This document shows, piece by piece, positions 1 to 12,062 of a DNA stretch of 64,000 nt. Positions within the stretch are counted from its first letter, which is position 1; each line of letters begins with the position of its first letter. The position numbers were made by a program, and so were the translations under genes. The stretch is from Blastomonas sp. CACIA14H2 (GTDB taxonomy: Bacteria; Pseudomonadota; Alphaproteobacteria; Sphingomonadales; Sphingomonadaceae). The DNA is taken from positions 186,001-250,000 of the forward strand of contig AYSC01000001.1 in the NCBI GenBank assembly GCA_000503195.1, read 5' to 3'. The notes below the pieces were generated by a model that saw only the letters and a list, made by a program, of their open reading frames with translations, was not told the origin of the DNA and searched no databases.

Positions 1-121
1 CGGCGGCATGCTCGCGGACGAGCGGAGCATGCCTTTCCAGCCCATAGTCCTGCAATTCCTCTCGGGACAGTCCGGGCAGGCGTCCGAGGCAGAACACGAT
101 CGTGATCATGCGTTCATCCAT
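1..121 (-). CDS. EthD domain protein (3' part outside window)
   Basis: Only the first 40 codons lie in the window. The reading from the ATG at 121 (second Met at 109) gives a short hydrophobic strand (ITIVFCLGRLPG) followed by LSREELQDYGLERHAPLVRE. This is the typical opening of EthD/dimeric ferredoxin-like alpha-beta barrel proteins, where an R-LPG-LSREEFQ-YW-ERHAPLV pattern is common. EthD-like proteins are small cytoplasmic barrels often found in degradation clusters, with mostly unproven roles. It is the third gene of a minus-strand run after the acyl-CoA dehydrogenase and the CurA-like reductase, 49 nt downstream of the latter. No good Shine-Dalgarno is seen before either Met, so the start is uncertain. 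Confidence 0.7.
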   Translation of the reverse strand, partial: MDERMITIVFCLGRLPGLSREELQDYGLERHAPLVREHAA

Positions 122-170
122 GGCAACAAGCCGTGACGCGCCGATCTTTCCCGACCGGAGGTGGAGCGCC

Positions 171-1190
171 CTATGGCTCGGGTGATATGGCGACCATCAA
201 CTTCCCGTCATGATCGCCGGCGAACAGGCGTTCGAGCGCAGATGGAGCATGCTCCAGCCCTTGCACGACATGATCCTTCCAGCGAAGGCGCCCGTCAGCG
301 ATCCACTGGGTCAGATCGGCAATCGCCTCGCGCGCTCTCGGGAAATAGTCGATGACGATGAACCCGCGGATGCTGAGGCGTTTCATCAAGACCCGTCCGA
401 AATCGGTCGGTCCCGCCAACGGGCCCTCGACATTATAGCCCGAGATCATCCCGCACAGTGCCATGCGGCCATGGAGCGCCATCCGCGAGAATACAGCATC
501 CATGATCGGTCCGCCGACATTCTCGAAGTTCATGTCGACCCCGTCCGGGCAAAGCCGATCGAGCGCCGCGCCCACGTCTTCGTTCTTGTAGTCGATCGCC
601 GCATCGAAGCCGAGTTCGTCGGTCAGCCAGTGGCATTTGGCCGTGCCCCCCGCAATGCCTATCGCCCGCGCGCCCTTGATCCTGGCGATCTGGCCGACAA
701 CAGACCCGACGGCTCCGGCGGCGGCGGAAACGACGAGCGTTTCCCCTGGCCGGGGCGTGCAGATGTCGAGTAGGCCGAAATAGGCGGTCATGCCGGTGCC
801 GCCGAGCACGGACATATAGGCCGTCATGGGAACGCCAGGCGTGGTGCGCACACGGCGCGTCACATTCTCGTGCGTCACGGTGTAAAGCTGCCAGCCGGCA
901 TCGCCTGGCATGACGATGTCGCCGACCGCGAAACGCCTCGACCGGCTTTCTTCCACCACGCCGATCGTCCCGCCTCGCATGACGTCGCCAATCTGGACGG
1001 GCGGCAAATACTGCTCGCGGTCGCTCATCCAGAGACGATTGGTCGGATCGAGCGAGAGGTAGATGTTGCGGACCAGGATTTCGCCGTCGGCCAGCGCACG
1101 CACCGGGCTTTGTGTGAGGGTCAAATCGTCCGGCGCGACAGCCCCGGTCGGACGGTTGTTGAGAACCCACTGACGGTTGATCAAGGACAT
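171..1190 (-). CDS. NADP-dependent oxidoreductase, CurA/LTB4DH-type MDR
   Basis: A 339-residue zinc-free medium-chain dehydrogenase/reductase, normal length for the CurA/leukotriene B4 12-hydroxydehydrogenase family. Family marks are the N-terminal NRQWVLNNRPTG, SLDPTNRLWM near residue 48, and a Rossmann nucleotide site (SAAAGAVGSVVGQIA, about 155-170). The cysteine cluster of zinc alcohol dehydrogenases is absent. Members reduce the alkene bond of alpha,beta-unsaturated carbonyls with NADPH in the cytoplasm. It lies 105 nt downstream of an acyl-CoA dehydrogenase on the same strand, which suggests a role in reducing an enone or enal intermediate. The true substrate cannot be read from sequence. 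Confidence 0.85.
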   Translation of the reverse strand: MSLINRQWVLNNRPTGAVAPDDLTLTQSPVRALADGEILVRNIYLSLDPTNRLWMSDREQYLPPVQIGDVMRGGTIGVVEESRSRRFAVGDIVMPGDAGWQLYTVTHENVTRRVRTTPGVPMTAYMSVLGGTGMTAYFGLLDICTPRPGETLVVSAAAGAVGSVVGQIARIKGARAIGIAGGTAKCHWLTDELGFDAAIDYKNEDVGAALDRLCPDGVDMNFENVGGPIMDAVFSRMALHGRMALCGMISGYNVEGPLAGPTDFGRVLMKRLSIRGFIVIDYFPRAREAIADLTQWIADGRLRWKDHVVQGLEHAPSALERLFAGDHDGKLMVAISPEP

Positions 1191-1295
1191 GCCGTTCTCT
1201 TCTTTCCTGTTCTCGGGGAGGCGCCGGGGACATTCCCGGCGGGGCAGGGGGCTGCAGCGGGCTAAAGGGTATGAATTCGAAGCCCCTTCGTGCCA

Positions 1296-2435
1296 TCAGG
1301 CTGCCTGGGCGCGCGTCAGCGCGGCATAGCGCGCTACATGATAATCGCGGGATCCGAACTGCGATCCGATCACCGTCGCCCGCTTGAAATAATGGCCGAC
1401 AGCCAGCTCGTCCGTCATGCCCATGCCGCCGTGCAGCTGCACCGCGTTCTGCCCGACAAAGCGCGCAGTTTCCGCGATAGTCGCCTTGGCAGCCGAGGCG
1501 GCGCAGGCGCGACTAACCGGGTCAGCATCAAGCTTGAGCGTCGCGAGATAGGTCGCGGAGACCGCCCGTTCCACCGCCATGAACATATCGACCATGCGGT
1601 GCTGAAGCGCCTGGAAGGAAGACAGCGTCTGGCCGAACTGTCGGCGCTGCTTGGTATAATCGATCGTGTCCTGCAGCATCCGGCGCATTCCGCCCACCGC
1701 CTCGGCGCATAGCGCAGCGATCGCCTCGTCACGAACCTGCTCCAGCAAAGCCAGGCTCGCTCCTTCCTCGCCCAGCAAGGCATCGCCGGGCAGGGGCACA
1801 TCGTCCAGACACAGGTCGGACGCCGATCGGCCATCGATCAACCGGTAGTCATGCCGCGTGATGCCTGCCGCGCTCGTGTCCAGCAAAAACAGCGACACGC
1901 CCGCGCGATCCCGTTGCTGGCCCGATGTGCGCGCCGTCACCAGGATATGGCTGGCCACCGGCGCGCCTTCGACAACGGACTTGGCGCCGTTCAGCACCCA
2001 GCCACCCGCATCCTGGCGCGCCGTTGTGCTCACATCTTCGAGCGCATAGCGTGAAGTCGGCTCCCCGGCCGCCAGCGCAAGCCATGCGTCTCCCGCAACG
2101 AGTGCGTGGAGCAGCTGTGCGGCACGCGCGCCGCCCGCACGGCGCAGCAGCCCGCTGCCGATGACGGCGGTTTCGAGATAGGGCTCCGTGACCAGAGCCT
2201 GTCCCAGGGTTTCCATGACAACCATGATCTCGGCAGGCCCACCACCCATACCTCCCTGATCTTCGGGAATGCCGACGCCGAGGATTCCCAGCGATGCCAG
2301 GCCTGCCCAGATGTCAGGCGAACTCGATGACGCGGCTGTGAGCTTGCGGCGATGATCGAAGCGACAATGGGCGTGCAGGAAGCGCGTCAGCGCATCCTGC
2401 ACCATGTTTTGCTCATCGCTCAGCGTAAAATTCAT
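1296..2435 (-). CDS. Acyl-CoA dehydrogenase family protein
   Basis: A 379-residue flavoprotein, normal length for the family. It starts NFTLSDEQNMVQDALTRFL, has the mid-domain AAGEP segment and ends with a C-terminal helical domain containing RRQFGQTLSSFQALQHRMVD and AVQLHGGMGMTDELAVG, the usual FAD-binding and GGxG regions. It should oxidise an acyl-CoA at the alpha-beta bond and pass electrons to ETF. The ATG at 2435 is preferred over an upstream TTG-type start because GGGGAG lies about 9 nt upstream and the encoded protein then begins at the family's usual position. It is the first gene of a minus-strand group followed by the CurA-like and EthD-like genes, and it is divergent from the MFS gene. 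Confidence 0.92.
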   Translation of the reverse strand: MNFTLSDEQNMVQDALTRFLHAHCRFDHRRKLTAASSSSPDIWAGLASLGILGVGIPEDQGGMGGGPAEIMVVMETLGQALVTEPYLETAVIGSGLLRRAGGARAAQLLHALVAGDAWLALAAGEPTSRYALEDVSTTARQDAGGWVLNGAKSVVEGAPVASHILVTARTSGQQRDRAGVSLFLLDTSAAGITRHDYRLIDGRSASDLCLDDVPLPGDALLGEEGASLALLEQVRDEAIAALCAEAVGGMRRMLQDTIDYTKQRRQFGQTLSSFQALQHRMVDMFMAVERAVSATYLATLKLDADPVSRACAASAAKATIAETARFVGQNAVQLHGGMGMTDELAVGHYFKRATVIGSQFGSRDYHVARYAALTRAQAA

Positions 2436-2475
2436 CGCCTCGACTCCCCGAAATCGGCCAACATGGCCTATGCGG

Positions 2476-2491
2476 CTATTTGAACGATTGA
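2476..2491 (-). promoter_or_regulatory. Candidate operator, copy 1 of a 16-bp shared motif
   Basis: The minus strand reads TCAATCGTTCAAATAG between the divergent acyl-CoA dehydrogenase and MFS genes, about 40 bp upstream of the former. It matches 14 of the 16 positions of TCAATCGTTTAATTAA at 5237 (all but one of the first 15, apart from C/T and A/T changes), in an otherwise GC-rich region. A related copy is at 14266. It is adjacent to the palindrome TTGATCAA. The regulator is unknown; the two AsnC-like proteins of the island or an unseen regulator are possible. Confidence 0.4.
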
Positions 2492-2571
2492 TCAAGACAC
2501 GGCTTGGCCCTATTGACCGATGGGTGGACCGTCAGGGTTGGGACAAGCGGTCGCCAGGAAATGAGGTCTGC

Positions 2572-3762
2572 ATGACTGGAAGCTCTTCGCCTCACGTCCC
2601 GGCATCGCAGGGAGTCATCCTGGCGCTTGTTCCCGTCATGGTGGTCCTGTCGATCATCGTTCCGCTTCCGGTGATTCCCGCCATGGTTCAGGCCTTTGGC
2701 GGCGAGCAAGGGGCCGCCTTCGGCGTTTCGCTGGCCGTGACCCTGCCGACATTGGCGATTGCCCTGGCCGGGATGCTGCTGGGAATGGTTGGCGACCGGA
2801 TCGACCGGCGAACGCTGTTGGTCGCCGGCATTGCGGTGTTCGCGCTGGCCGCGCCGCTGCCGCTATGGATCGATTCCCTGTGGCTCCTGATAGGCTCGCG
2901 CTTCATTCTCGGCTTGGCGCTCGGAGCGATGACCGTCGCCGCTGTCGGGCTGGTCGGCGACTATTTTACCGGGGCGCGCCGGGCCTTCTGGCTGTCCGCG
3001 CAGGGCAGCTTCCCCGCCGCGGCCACCATTGTTGGCGCGCTGCTCAGCGGGGCGCTGGGTCAGTATGGCTGGCGGACGCCGTTCCTGCTTCTGCTCGTCG
3101 GCATTCCGCTGCTGTGCGCCGTGCTCATTCTGCGCGGCCCCGCGATGACCCCTGAGGTGCACGGCGAAACGCCAGCAACCGACGCTGGCAAAACCGCGTT
3201 CGAATGGCGGCCTTTGCTCAGCATCTTTGTGCTCACCATCGTCGCTTCGTTCATGATATTCGCGCCAGCCTATGAGTTCGGCTATGTCGTGCTGGAGCAG
3301 CAAGTGACCTCAACGGTGCTGCCGGGCGTGATGACCGCAGTCCTGGGTGCGGGCGCCGTGATGGGTGCGCTTGCGCCGACGGCATTGCGCAAGACCCCTC
3401 CGGAGCGGCAACTGGCCTTGTACTTCATGGTCTGTGCCGCCGGACAGCTCACCGTCGCGCTTTCCGTCACAAGCGTCGGATGGGTGGCGGGGGCGGCGAT
3501 CATAGGGCTCGCTCAAGGCGCCATCGTTCCGGTGCTTTCGATGTGGCTGCTCGACCGCGTCGATGAAGCGGGCAGGGGGCGCGCTGTCAGCGTGTTCCAG
3601 ACGGTCCTTTACGTGTCGCAATTCTCGACGCCCCATCTGGCGCGCATGGTGGCGCTGGTCGCGGACAGCGCTGCGATCGGCATGCTGGCTTATGCGATCG
3701 TGCTCGGCCTTCTGGCCCTCGCTCTCGGTCTGGCAGTCCGACGGCGCGCACGACCTGCCTAG
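2572..3762 (+). CDS. MFS transporter
   Basis: A 396-residue polytopic inner-membrane protein of the major facilitator superfamily with about 12 predicted hydrophobic segments. The loop between helices 2 and 3 has the signature-like GMVGDRIDRRTLLVAG (about residue 70), and helix 4 continues with RFILGLALGAM. The upstream open frame back to 2404 overlaps the divergent acyl-CoA dehydrogenase and lacks membrane character. The ATG at 2572, preceded by a GAGG element, is therefore the better start. Its place in a degradation island suggests uptake of the substrate or export of an intermediate; direction and substrate are inference only. Confidence 0.88.
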   Translation: MTGSSSPHVPASQGVILALVPVMVVLSIIVPLPVIPAMVQAFGGEQGAAFGVSLAVTLPTLAIALAGMLLGMVGDRIDRRTLLVAGIAVFALAAPLPLWIDSLWLLIGSRFILGLALGAMTVAAVGLVGDYFTGARRAFWLSAQGSFPAAATIVGALLSGALGQYGWRTPFLLLLVGIPLLCAVLILRGPAMTPEVHGETPATDAGKTAFEWRPLLSIFVLTIVASFMIFAPAYEFGYVVLEQQVTSTVLPGVMTAVLGAGAVMGALAPTALRKTPPERQLALYFMVCAAGQLTVALSVTSVGWVAGAAIIGLAQGAIVPVLSMWLLDRVDEAGRGRAVSVFQTVLYVSQFSTPHLARMVALVADSAAIGMLAYAIVLGLLALALGLAVRRRARPA

Positions 3763-3770
3763 CGGCGATC

Positions 3771-3794
3771 TCGCGCGCACCCGGGTGCGCGTGA
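3771..3794 (+). terminator. Palindrome just after MFS gene, likely terminator
   Basis: A near-perfect inverted repeat starts 9 nt after the MFS stop: GCGCACCC at 3775-3782 is directly followed by its complement GGGTGCGC at 3783-3790, with pairing extending outward to 3771/3794. No U-run follows, as is common in high-GC alphaproteobacteria. The rest of the gap to 4021 holds a 27-codon GTG frame (3851-3934) behind a GAGGAG, which is too weak to call as a gene. Confidence 0.45.
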
Positions 3795-4021
3795 TCTTGG
3801 CGTGACGCACGTCTCCTGCAGATTTCAAGGTTCCGCGAGGAGTCGGGATTGTGGATGAACTGCCCCGGTCCCTTGCCAACAAGGTGGCGAAGGCTACATT
3901 GCGCCGCATCCTGAAGGAAGACATGGATGACTGATTGCGCGCATGACATGCCCATAGTTGCGATAGGCTGCACGGTTGAGGGGGCAGCCCGGGCCGGGTC
4001 GGTCGCGGGAATGACCCGGCG

Positions 4022-4990
4022 ATGAAGAACGGCGCGACGCTGACCGAACTGGATTTGCAGGTCCTCGCCACGATGGAGCAGGACCCGACGATCAGCAACC
4101 AGGCGCTCGCCGACAGCCTGGGAATCACCCGCGCACAGGTGCTTGCGCGCCTGACCCGGATCGAGAGCCTCGACATTGCCCATGTGGTCGCGCTGACGGA
4201 CGTGTTTGCCGGCGATGCCCGCATGGTCAACCTCTATGTGAAGGCGTCCGGGCGGCCTGTCGCCGACCTTGCCAGCACATTGACGGCATTGCCCTTCACG
4301 ATGTCCGTGGTCGGGCTTCTGGGACCGGATGATCTGCTGGTGGCGATGCGGCTCCCGGCAGGCCGCGACACGGCGGATGCCCTGGACCTCCTGATGGACA
4401 TCGAAGGGGTTGGATCGGTCCGGTCGGCGCTGGTGCTGCAAGCCTATCTGGGGCGCAGCGAGCGCATGCACTTCTCCCAGATGCGAACCGGTTCGGTGGA
4501 GGACCGCAAAGCGAGACTGATGGTCGATCTCGTCAATGCGGATGCCGACGATCTGGACCTGTCGCTCATCGCCGAGTTTCAGACCAATGGTCGCGCGCGG
4601 ATTCGCGATTTGTCGCATCGCTATGGTCTGACGCAGGGTGCCATTCGCTACCGGCTGAAGAACCTTCACAGCAAGAAGCTGTTGCGTCTCGCTCTGGCCG
4701 TCGATCCGCTGGCACTGGGTCTACAGTTCTGGACCTCGTTCGAAATATCGGTCGCGCCAAAGCTCTTGCCGGCGGTTGTCGAGCAGGTTTGCGAGCATCC
4801 TCACGCCGTGCTCGTGACCCGCACCACGGGGACGGCGTCGTTGCAATGCGTGGTTTTGACACCCGGCATCCAGGAAGCCAGAGGCATTCTGGATTGGCTC
4901 CGCCAATTGGAAGGGGTTACCGGCGTTACACCCCAGGTCCTTTCCGACGTCTACAAGAACGAAGCCATCTGGGGTATCTTCCCCCACTGA
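4022..4990 (+). CDS. Lrp/AsnC-family regulator with two HTH domains
   Basis: A 322-residue protein, about twice the length of a normal Lrp/AsnC protein (about 150). The first AsnC winged helix covers about residues 5-50 (LTELDLQVLATMEQ, then NQALADSLGITRAQVLARLTRIE). A ligand-sensing RAM-like half follows. A second winged helix lies at about 178-225 (LIAEFQTNGRARIRDLSH then LTQGAIRYRLKNL), with a second sensing domain to the end. Such duplicated AsnC proteins are frequent in sphingomonads near catabolic genes. It probably senses a pathway intermediate and controls the island in which it sits. A second protein of the same design is encoded at 14521. Confidence 0.88.
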   Translation: MKNGATLTELDLQVLATMEQDPTISNQALADSLGITRAQVLARLTRIESLDIAHVVALTDVFAGDARMVNLYVKASGRPVADLASTLTALPFTMSVVGLLGPDDLLVAMRLPAGRDTADALDLLMDIEGVGSVRSALVLQAYLGRSERMHFSQMRTGSVEDRKARLMVDLVNADADDLDLSLIAEFQTNGRARIRDLSHRYGLTQGAIRYRLKNLHSKKLLRLALAVDPLALGLQFWTSFEISVAPKLLPAVVEQVCEHPHAVLVTRTTGTASLQCVVLTPGIQEARGILDWLRQLEGVTGVTPQVLSDVYKNEAIWGIFPH

Positions 4991-5442
4991 CGGCGCGCTT
5001 CGAAGCGTACGGTCGGGCGGCCGCGCCATCTTCCGCCATCGCATGATCCTTGGTCGCCGAGGCTGCACTGCGTGCGAAGCGGAAATTGCCGCCGGGGGGC
5101 GCTTCTTCTGGCGGCGAGCCTCCATTCCTCCGATTTCCGGCGAACACTGCGCGCGCCAAGGGCGCGCCGCCCGTTCAGTGCATCCGGCAGCGGGCTGGCC
5201 CAGTACGCGCAGGCGCATCAGCGGGAAGGAAAATCTTCAATCGTTTAATTAAGCTTGCGACGGCCCGCCCGGTTTTGTACGGCTTGGATGGCATCGGGGG
5301 GCGTCCCGCAGGCAAACGCATGCGTTCTGCCAGCGACGGCGCCTAGAAGGCCAAGAGCCCCGCCCGCCCGGAGGACCCGCAGCGCAATGCTGGGGATCAC
5401 GGACGATCTGGCTCGGGGGCTAGGAAACGGACAGGAGAAGGC
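4991..5442. other. 452-bp non-coding leader region
   Basis: No convincing gene is seen. The stretch is GC-rich apart from an AT-rich island at about 5230-5256 that carries the operator-like motif described at 5237. That leaves a leader of about 190 nt before the ATG at 5443 if transcription starts near it. Open frames on both strands here have biased, low-complexity composition and no recognisable domain. Confidence 0.5.
5237..5252 (+). promoter_or_regulatory. Candidate operator, copy 2 of the shared motif
   Basis: TCAATCGTTTAATTAA in an AT-rich patch, 190 bp upstream of the thiolase-crotonase gene. It shares TCAATCGTT-AA-TA with the minus-strand copy at 2476-2491 and 13 of 16 bases with the copy at 14266-14281. 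It overlaps the palindromes TTAATTAA and, just beyond, AAGCTT. It probably marks the promoter of the plus-strand operon that runs from 5443 to 13106. Confidence 0.4.
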
Positions 5443-8773
<3,331 letters not shown>

Positions 8774-8811
8774 CGTCGATGACCTCGACCGCGGCCCTGA
8801 GGGGGAGGTAA

Positions 8812-9489
8812 ATGTCAGAGATCATGTCATTTCATGAGGTCGTGCGTCGCCGGCATTCCATTCGCAATTTCCTGCCCGACCCGGTGCCGGAGTCGATCGT
8901 TCGCGCGGTCCTGAGCGAGGCGCAAATGGCCCCGTCAAATTGCAATACGCAGCCCTGGCAGGTGCATATCGCGACGGGGGCGAAACGGGACGAGCTGGCG
9001 GCAGCGATCATCGCGGGCGATGAGTCAGGCAATGCCAGCCCGGACTTCAGCTTTGACACGGGCGATTATACCGGCGTGTATTTCCAGCGCGCCATGGAGC
9101 AGGGCGCGAGCTATTACCGGTCGATCGGCGTGAGCCGCGAGGCGATGGAAGATCGGCGGATGGCTGCGCGCCTCAACTATAGCTTCTTCCATGCGCCCTG
9201 TGTCGCGATGCTGTTCATGCCGTCAGTGGGGGATAATGTCCGGATTGCCAGCGACATCGGCATGTACGCGCAGACATTCCTGTTGTCGCTCACGGCGCAC
9301 GGTCTGGGAGGCATCCCCCAGACGGCGCTAGGCTTCTATGCCGGAACCATTCGGAAGGTGCTGGGGATCGACGATTCCCTCAAGATGCTGTTTGGAATCT
9401 CGTTTGGTTACCCGGACGAGCACGCCGCCGGCCACAGCTATCGGATCGGAAAGGCCGCGATCGAGGAGAGCGTGACCTTTCACTCGTGA
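8812..9489 (+). CDS. Nitroreductase family protein
   Basis: A 225-residue FMN-binding nitroreductase-fold protein. It shows the family's N-terminal VVRRRHSIRNFLPDPVPE and APSNCNTQPWQVHI, the FMN and phosphate contacts, and the C-terminal GISFGYPDEHAAGHSYR. GGGGGAGG lies directly upstream of the ATG. Members reduce nitro groups, quinones or enones with NAD(P)H in the cytoplasm. It follows the nitronate monooxygenase by 38 nt and is probably cotranscribed. The next gene starts after 233 nt; that gap holds a degenerate palindromic REP-like stretch (about 9585-9640) and no gene. Confidence 0.9.
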   Translation: MSEIMSFHEVVRRRHSIRNFLPDPVPESIVRAVLSEAQMAPSNCNTQPWQVHIATGAKRDELAAAIIAGDESGNASPDFSFDTGDYTGVYFQRAMEQGASYYRSIGVSREAMEDRRMAARLNYSFFHAPCVAMLFMPSVGDNVRIASDIGMYAQTFLLSLTAHGLGGIPQTALGFYAGTIRKVLGIDDSLKMLFGISFGYPDEHAAGHSYRIGKAAIEESVTFHS

Positions 9490-9722
9490 ACCTGGCCCAT
9501 AGGCGAATACCGTTCCACAGCCATGGTGGCGCGACGGGTTTGCGGAAACGGACCTCGATGGCATCCTGCCGTGCTGGAGCGGCAAGGCACACCAGAGAAG
9601 GCGGGCGCCATCCTCGCCAGGCGGGGCGGGACGATGACTGTGGCAGGTCTTCACCCAGCCTGCCGGAGCTGTCCGATGACGAAGAAGACCCGCTGACAGT
9701 CAGACAAGAGGGAGCAGGAAGC

Positions 9723-10529
9723 ATGGACATTTTCAAGGATCGGATCTTTGCCGGCAAGACCGTTTTTGTGGCGGGCGGGTCCAGCGGGATCAATCTTGGC
9801 ATCGCGCAACGCTTTGCCGAGTTCGGCGCCAGGGTCGGCCTGATCAGCCGCACGCAGGACCGCGTGGCCGCCGCCGCCAGGACAATCGCGGACACTGGTG
9901 GTGAGGCAATGGGCATGGCCGCGGATGTGCGGGATTACGATGCGGTAGCGGCCGCCTTCGCAGCCGTGAAGGACAGCTACGGCGAAATAGACGTTGTGAT
10001 ATCGGGCGCTGCGGGCAATTTTCTGGCACCGGTCGTTGGTATGTCGTCGAACGCCTTCAAGACCGTCATCGATATCGATCTGCTGGGGACCTTCAATGTC
10101 CTGCGGGCGTCGTATGATTTCATTCGCAAGCCCGGCGCCTCGATCATCTCGATTACTGCTGGCCAGGCTGTGCGGCCCGTCATGTTCCAGGCGCATGCAG
10201 GTGCGGCCAAGGCGGGCATCAACAATCTCACCCAATGTCTCGCGATGGAATGGGGGCCGGCAGGGATACGCGTCAATGCCATTTCGCCCGGCCCGATCGG
10301 CGACACCGAAGGGATGGCTCGGCTCGCCCCATCGGAAGAGGCGACAAGGGCCTTGAAGTCGAAGATTCCGCTTCGTGACTATGGGACGAAGAGGGATATC
10401 GCTGACCTTGCCCTATTTCTTTGCAGTGACAATGCGAAATACATCACCGGCGCCATCATCGATTGCGATGGCGGGTCCGTACTGGGCGATGCATCCGCTG
10501 ATGCGCTGTCGGTCAGGCCGCGGGGCTAG
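9723..10529 (+). CDS. SDR oxidoreductase, 2,4-dienoyl-CoA-reductase type
   Basis: A 268-residue short-chain dehydrogenase/reductase. The cofactor site reads VAGGSSGINLGIAQRF. The region around the catalytic Lys reads QAHAGAAKAGINNLTQ, followed by EWGPAGIRVNAISPGPIGDTEGM. The normal YxxxK tyrosine is replaced, and this HAG-AK pattern with PGPI--TEG is the one I recall from peroxisomal/mitochondrial 2,4-dienoyl-CoA reductases. That suggests NADPH-dependent reduction of an unsaturated acyl-CoA. The ATG at 9723 follows GAGGGAGCAGGA; the frame is open upstream to 9486 but that part has no family similarity. It sits 11 nt before the next SDR. Confidence 0.85.
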   Translation: MDIFKDRIFAGKTVFVAGGSSGINLGIAQRFAEFGARVGLISRTQDRVAAAARTIADTGGEAMGMAADVRDYDAVAAAFAAVKDSYGEIDVVISGAAGNFLAPVVGMSSNAFKTVIDIDLLGTFNVLRASYDFIRKPGASIISITAGQAVRPVMFQAHAGAAKAGINNLTQCLAMEWGPAGIRVNAISPGPIGDTEGMARLAPSEEATRALKSKIPLRDYGTKRDIADLALFLCSDNAKYITGAIIDCDGGSVLGDASADALSVRPRG

Positions 10530-10540
10530 GGAGATTCTCG

Positions 10541-11275
10541 ATGGGCGATCTTGATTTCACCGGCAAGCGCGTACTGGTCGTTGGCGGGTCGAGCGGCATC
10601 GGCAATGGCATCGCGCGCGCTTTTCTTGCCCGCAGCGCTGATGTCACCGTCTGGGGGACGCGCCCTCGGGTAGAAGATTACGAAGGTGATCCCGGCAGCG
10701 ACCTTTCCGGGGTCAGCTATACGTGTGTCGATGTTGCGCAGCCCGAAATCGTGGCTGCCGCACCGTTCGATGGCGACAGCCTCGATGTCCTTGTCTGCTG
10801 CCAGGGCACGGTCATTTATGCGCGCGGCGAGTTCGAGATGGCAGGCTTCGAAAAGGTGGTGGACGTCAATCTCAACAGCATGATGGCGTGCGCGCTGAAG
10901 TTCCGGGCGCAGCTGGCCAAGGCCAAGGGAGCGCTGATCCTGATCAGTTCCACCGCTGCGCTGCGAACCACGCTTGGCAATCCTGCCTATAACGCGTCCA
11001 AGGCCGGAATCCTGGGTCTGACGCGTTCGCTCGCCCAGGCCTGGATTGGTGAGGGTATCCGCGTCAACGGCGTGGCACCCGGTCTGGTCGACACCAAGTT
11101 GACCAAGGTGATGACGGCGGACCCCAAGCGACTGGAGAAGCAGCTCGGGGCCATTCCGAGCGGCCGCTTGGGAACGCCAGCCGACATCGCCGGTGCGGTA
11201 TTGTACCTTGCCTCGCCGCTTGCTGACTATGTGGTCGGACAGACGCTCGCGGTCGATGGCGGGGGCTCGTTGTGA
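10541..11275 (+). CDS. SDR family oxidoreductase
   Basis: A 244-residue classical short-chain dehydrogenase. It has the cofactor motif VVGGSSGIGNGIA (about residues 13-25), catalytic Ser in LILISSTAAL and YNASKAGILGLTRSLA with the YxxxK pair. It ends GQTLAVDGGGSL. GGGAG lies before the ATG. It probably interconverts a hydroxyl and a keto group on a pathway intermediate. It overlaps the next SDR gene by 4 nt (GTGA), a sign of translational coupling. Confidence 0.9.
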   Translation: MGDLDFTGKRVLVVGGSSGIGNGIARAFLARSADVTVWGTRPRVEDYEGDPGSDLSGVSYTCVDVAQPEIVAAAPFDGDSLDVLVCCQGTVIYARGEFEMAGFEKVVDVNLNSMMACALKFRAQLAKAKGALILISSTAALRTTLGNPAYNASKAGILGLTRSLAQAWIGEGIRVNGVAPGLVDTKLTKVMTADPKRLEKQLGAIPSGRLGTPADIAGAVLYLASPLADYVVGQTLAVDGGGSL

Positions 11276-12051
11276 CCCCCGTCGAGCACCTTGCCGATAC
11301 GCTGCAGGGCTCTGCCGCTCTGATAACCGGCGCGGGCAGTGGCATCGGTCGGGCCATGGCCGTCCTGTTCAGCCGTCGCGGGGCGAAAGTCGCGGTGGTC
11401 GATCGCAATGCCGAGGCCGCGAATGCGGTGGTCCGTGAGATCCAGCGCGAAGGGGGCTCCGCGATCCCGGTGCCGCTCGATCTCGCGGATCTGGACGGCA
11501 TCGCGTCCGCGGTCGAAGAGGTCGCTACGCGTCTGGGAGCGCTGGATGTGGTGGTGAACAACGCCGGCTTCTCGCTGATGACCCCGCTTGACGCGGCCGA
11601 CTTTCGCGAAAGCTGGGACCAGCAGATTGCGGTGCTGCTGACGGCGCAACCGCTGGTCATCCGTGCGGCCCTGCCCTTCTTGCGCCGGTCCGCGCATCCC
11701 CGCATCCTGAATATCGCTTCGACCGAGGGCTTGGGGGCGACGGCGCGGCTGAGCGCGTACAGCGCCGCAAAGGCTGGGGTGATTGGCCTGACCCGGTCGC
11801 TGGCTGTCGAACTCGGACCCGAGGGCATAACGGTCAACTGCATCTGCCCTGGCCCGGTCGAAACCGGCCTCACGCAAGACATTCCCGATCAGGACAAGGC
11901 TCGCTATGCCAACAGGCGCACGGCGCTGCGGCGCTACGGCCGGCCAGAGGAAGTCGCTCATGTCGCGCTCAGCCTGTGCGTTCCTGCGGCATCTTTCATT
12001 ACAGGTGCTGTCGTGCCGGTAGATGGCGGTTTGATGGCCAGGAACGCATAA
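11272..12051 (+). CDS. SDR family oxidoreductase
   Basis: A 259-residue classical short-chain dehydrogenase beginning at a GTG that overlaps the TGA of the previous SDR. It has the cofactor motif ITGAGSGIGRAMA, the structural NNAG, catalytic Ser in ILNIASTEG, YSAAKAGVIGLTRSLA, and a C-terminal GAVVPVDGG. It is the third SDR in a row in the island. The three probably handle successive alcohol/ketone or enoyl steps. Substrates cannot be deduced. Confidence 0.9.
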   Translation: MTPVEHLADTLQGSAALITGAGSGIGRAMAVLFSRRGAKVAVVDRNAEAANAVVREIQREGGSAIPVPLDLADLDGIASAVEEVATRLGALDVVVNNAGFSLMTPLDAADFRESWDQQIAVLLTAQPLVIRAALPFLRRSAHPRILNIASTEGLGATARLSAYSAAKAGVIGLTRSLAVELGPEGITVNCICPGPVETGLTQDIPDQDKARYANRRTALRRYGRPEEVAHVALSLCVPAASFITGAVVPVDGGLMARNA

Positions 12052-12062
12052 GGGGCGAACCC

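Noticed and set aside
2404-2571. N-terminal extension of the MFS protein
   Set aside because: It would overlap the divergent acyl-CoA dehydrogenase start and the shared operator motif and adds no membrane or signal features; the ATG at 2572 has a ribosome-binding site.
3851-3934. 27-codon frame with GTG start after GAGGAG
   Set aside because: It has a good Shine-Dalgarno but no family, no conservation data, and lies behind a terminator; not enough to call a gene.
9585-9640. Degenerate palindromic stretch resembling REP elements
   Set aside because: The inverted pairing is imperfect and no second copy was recognised in the window; recorded only in the neighbouring gene note.
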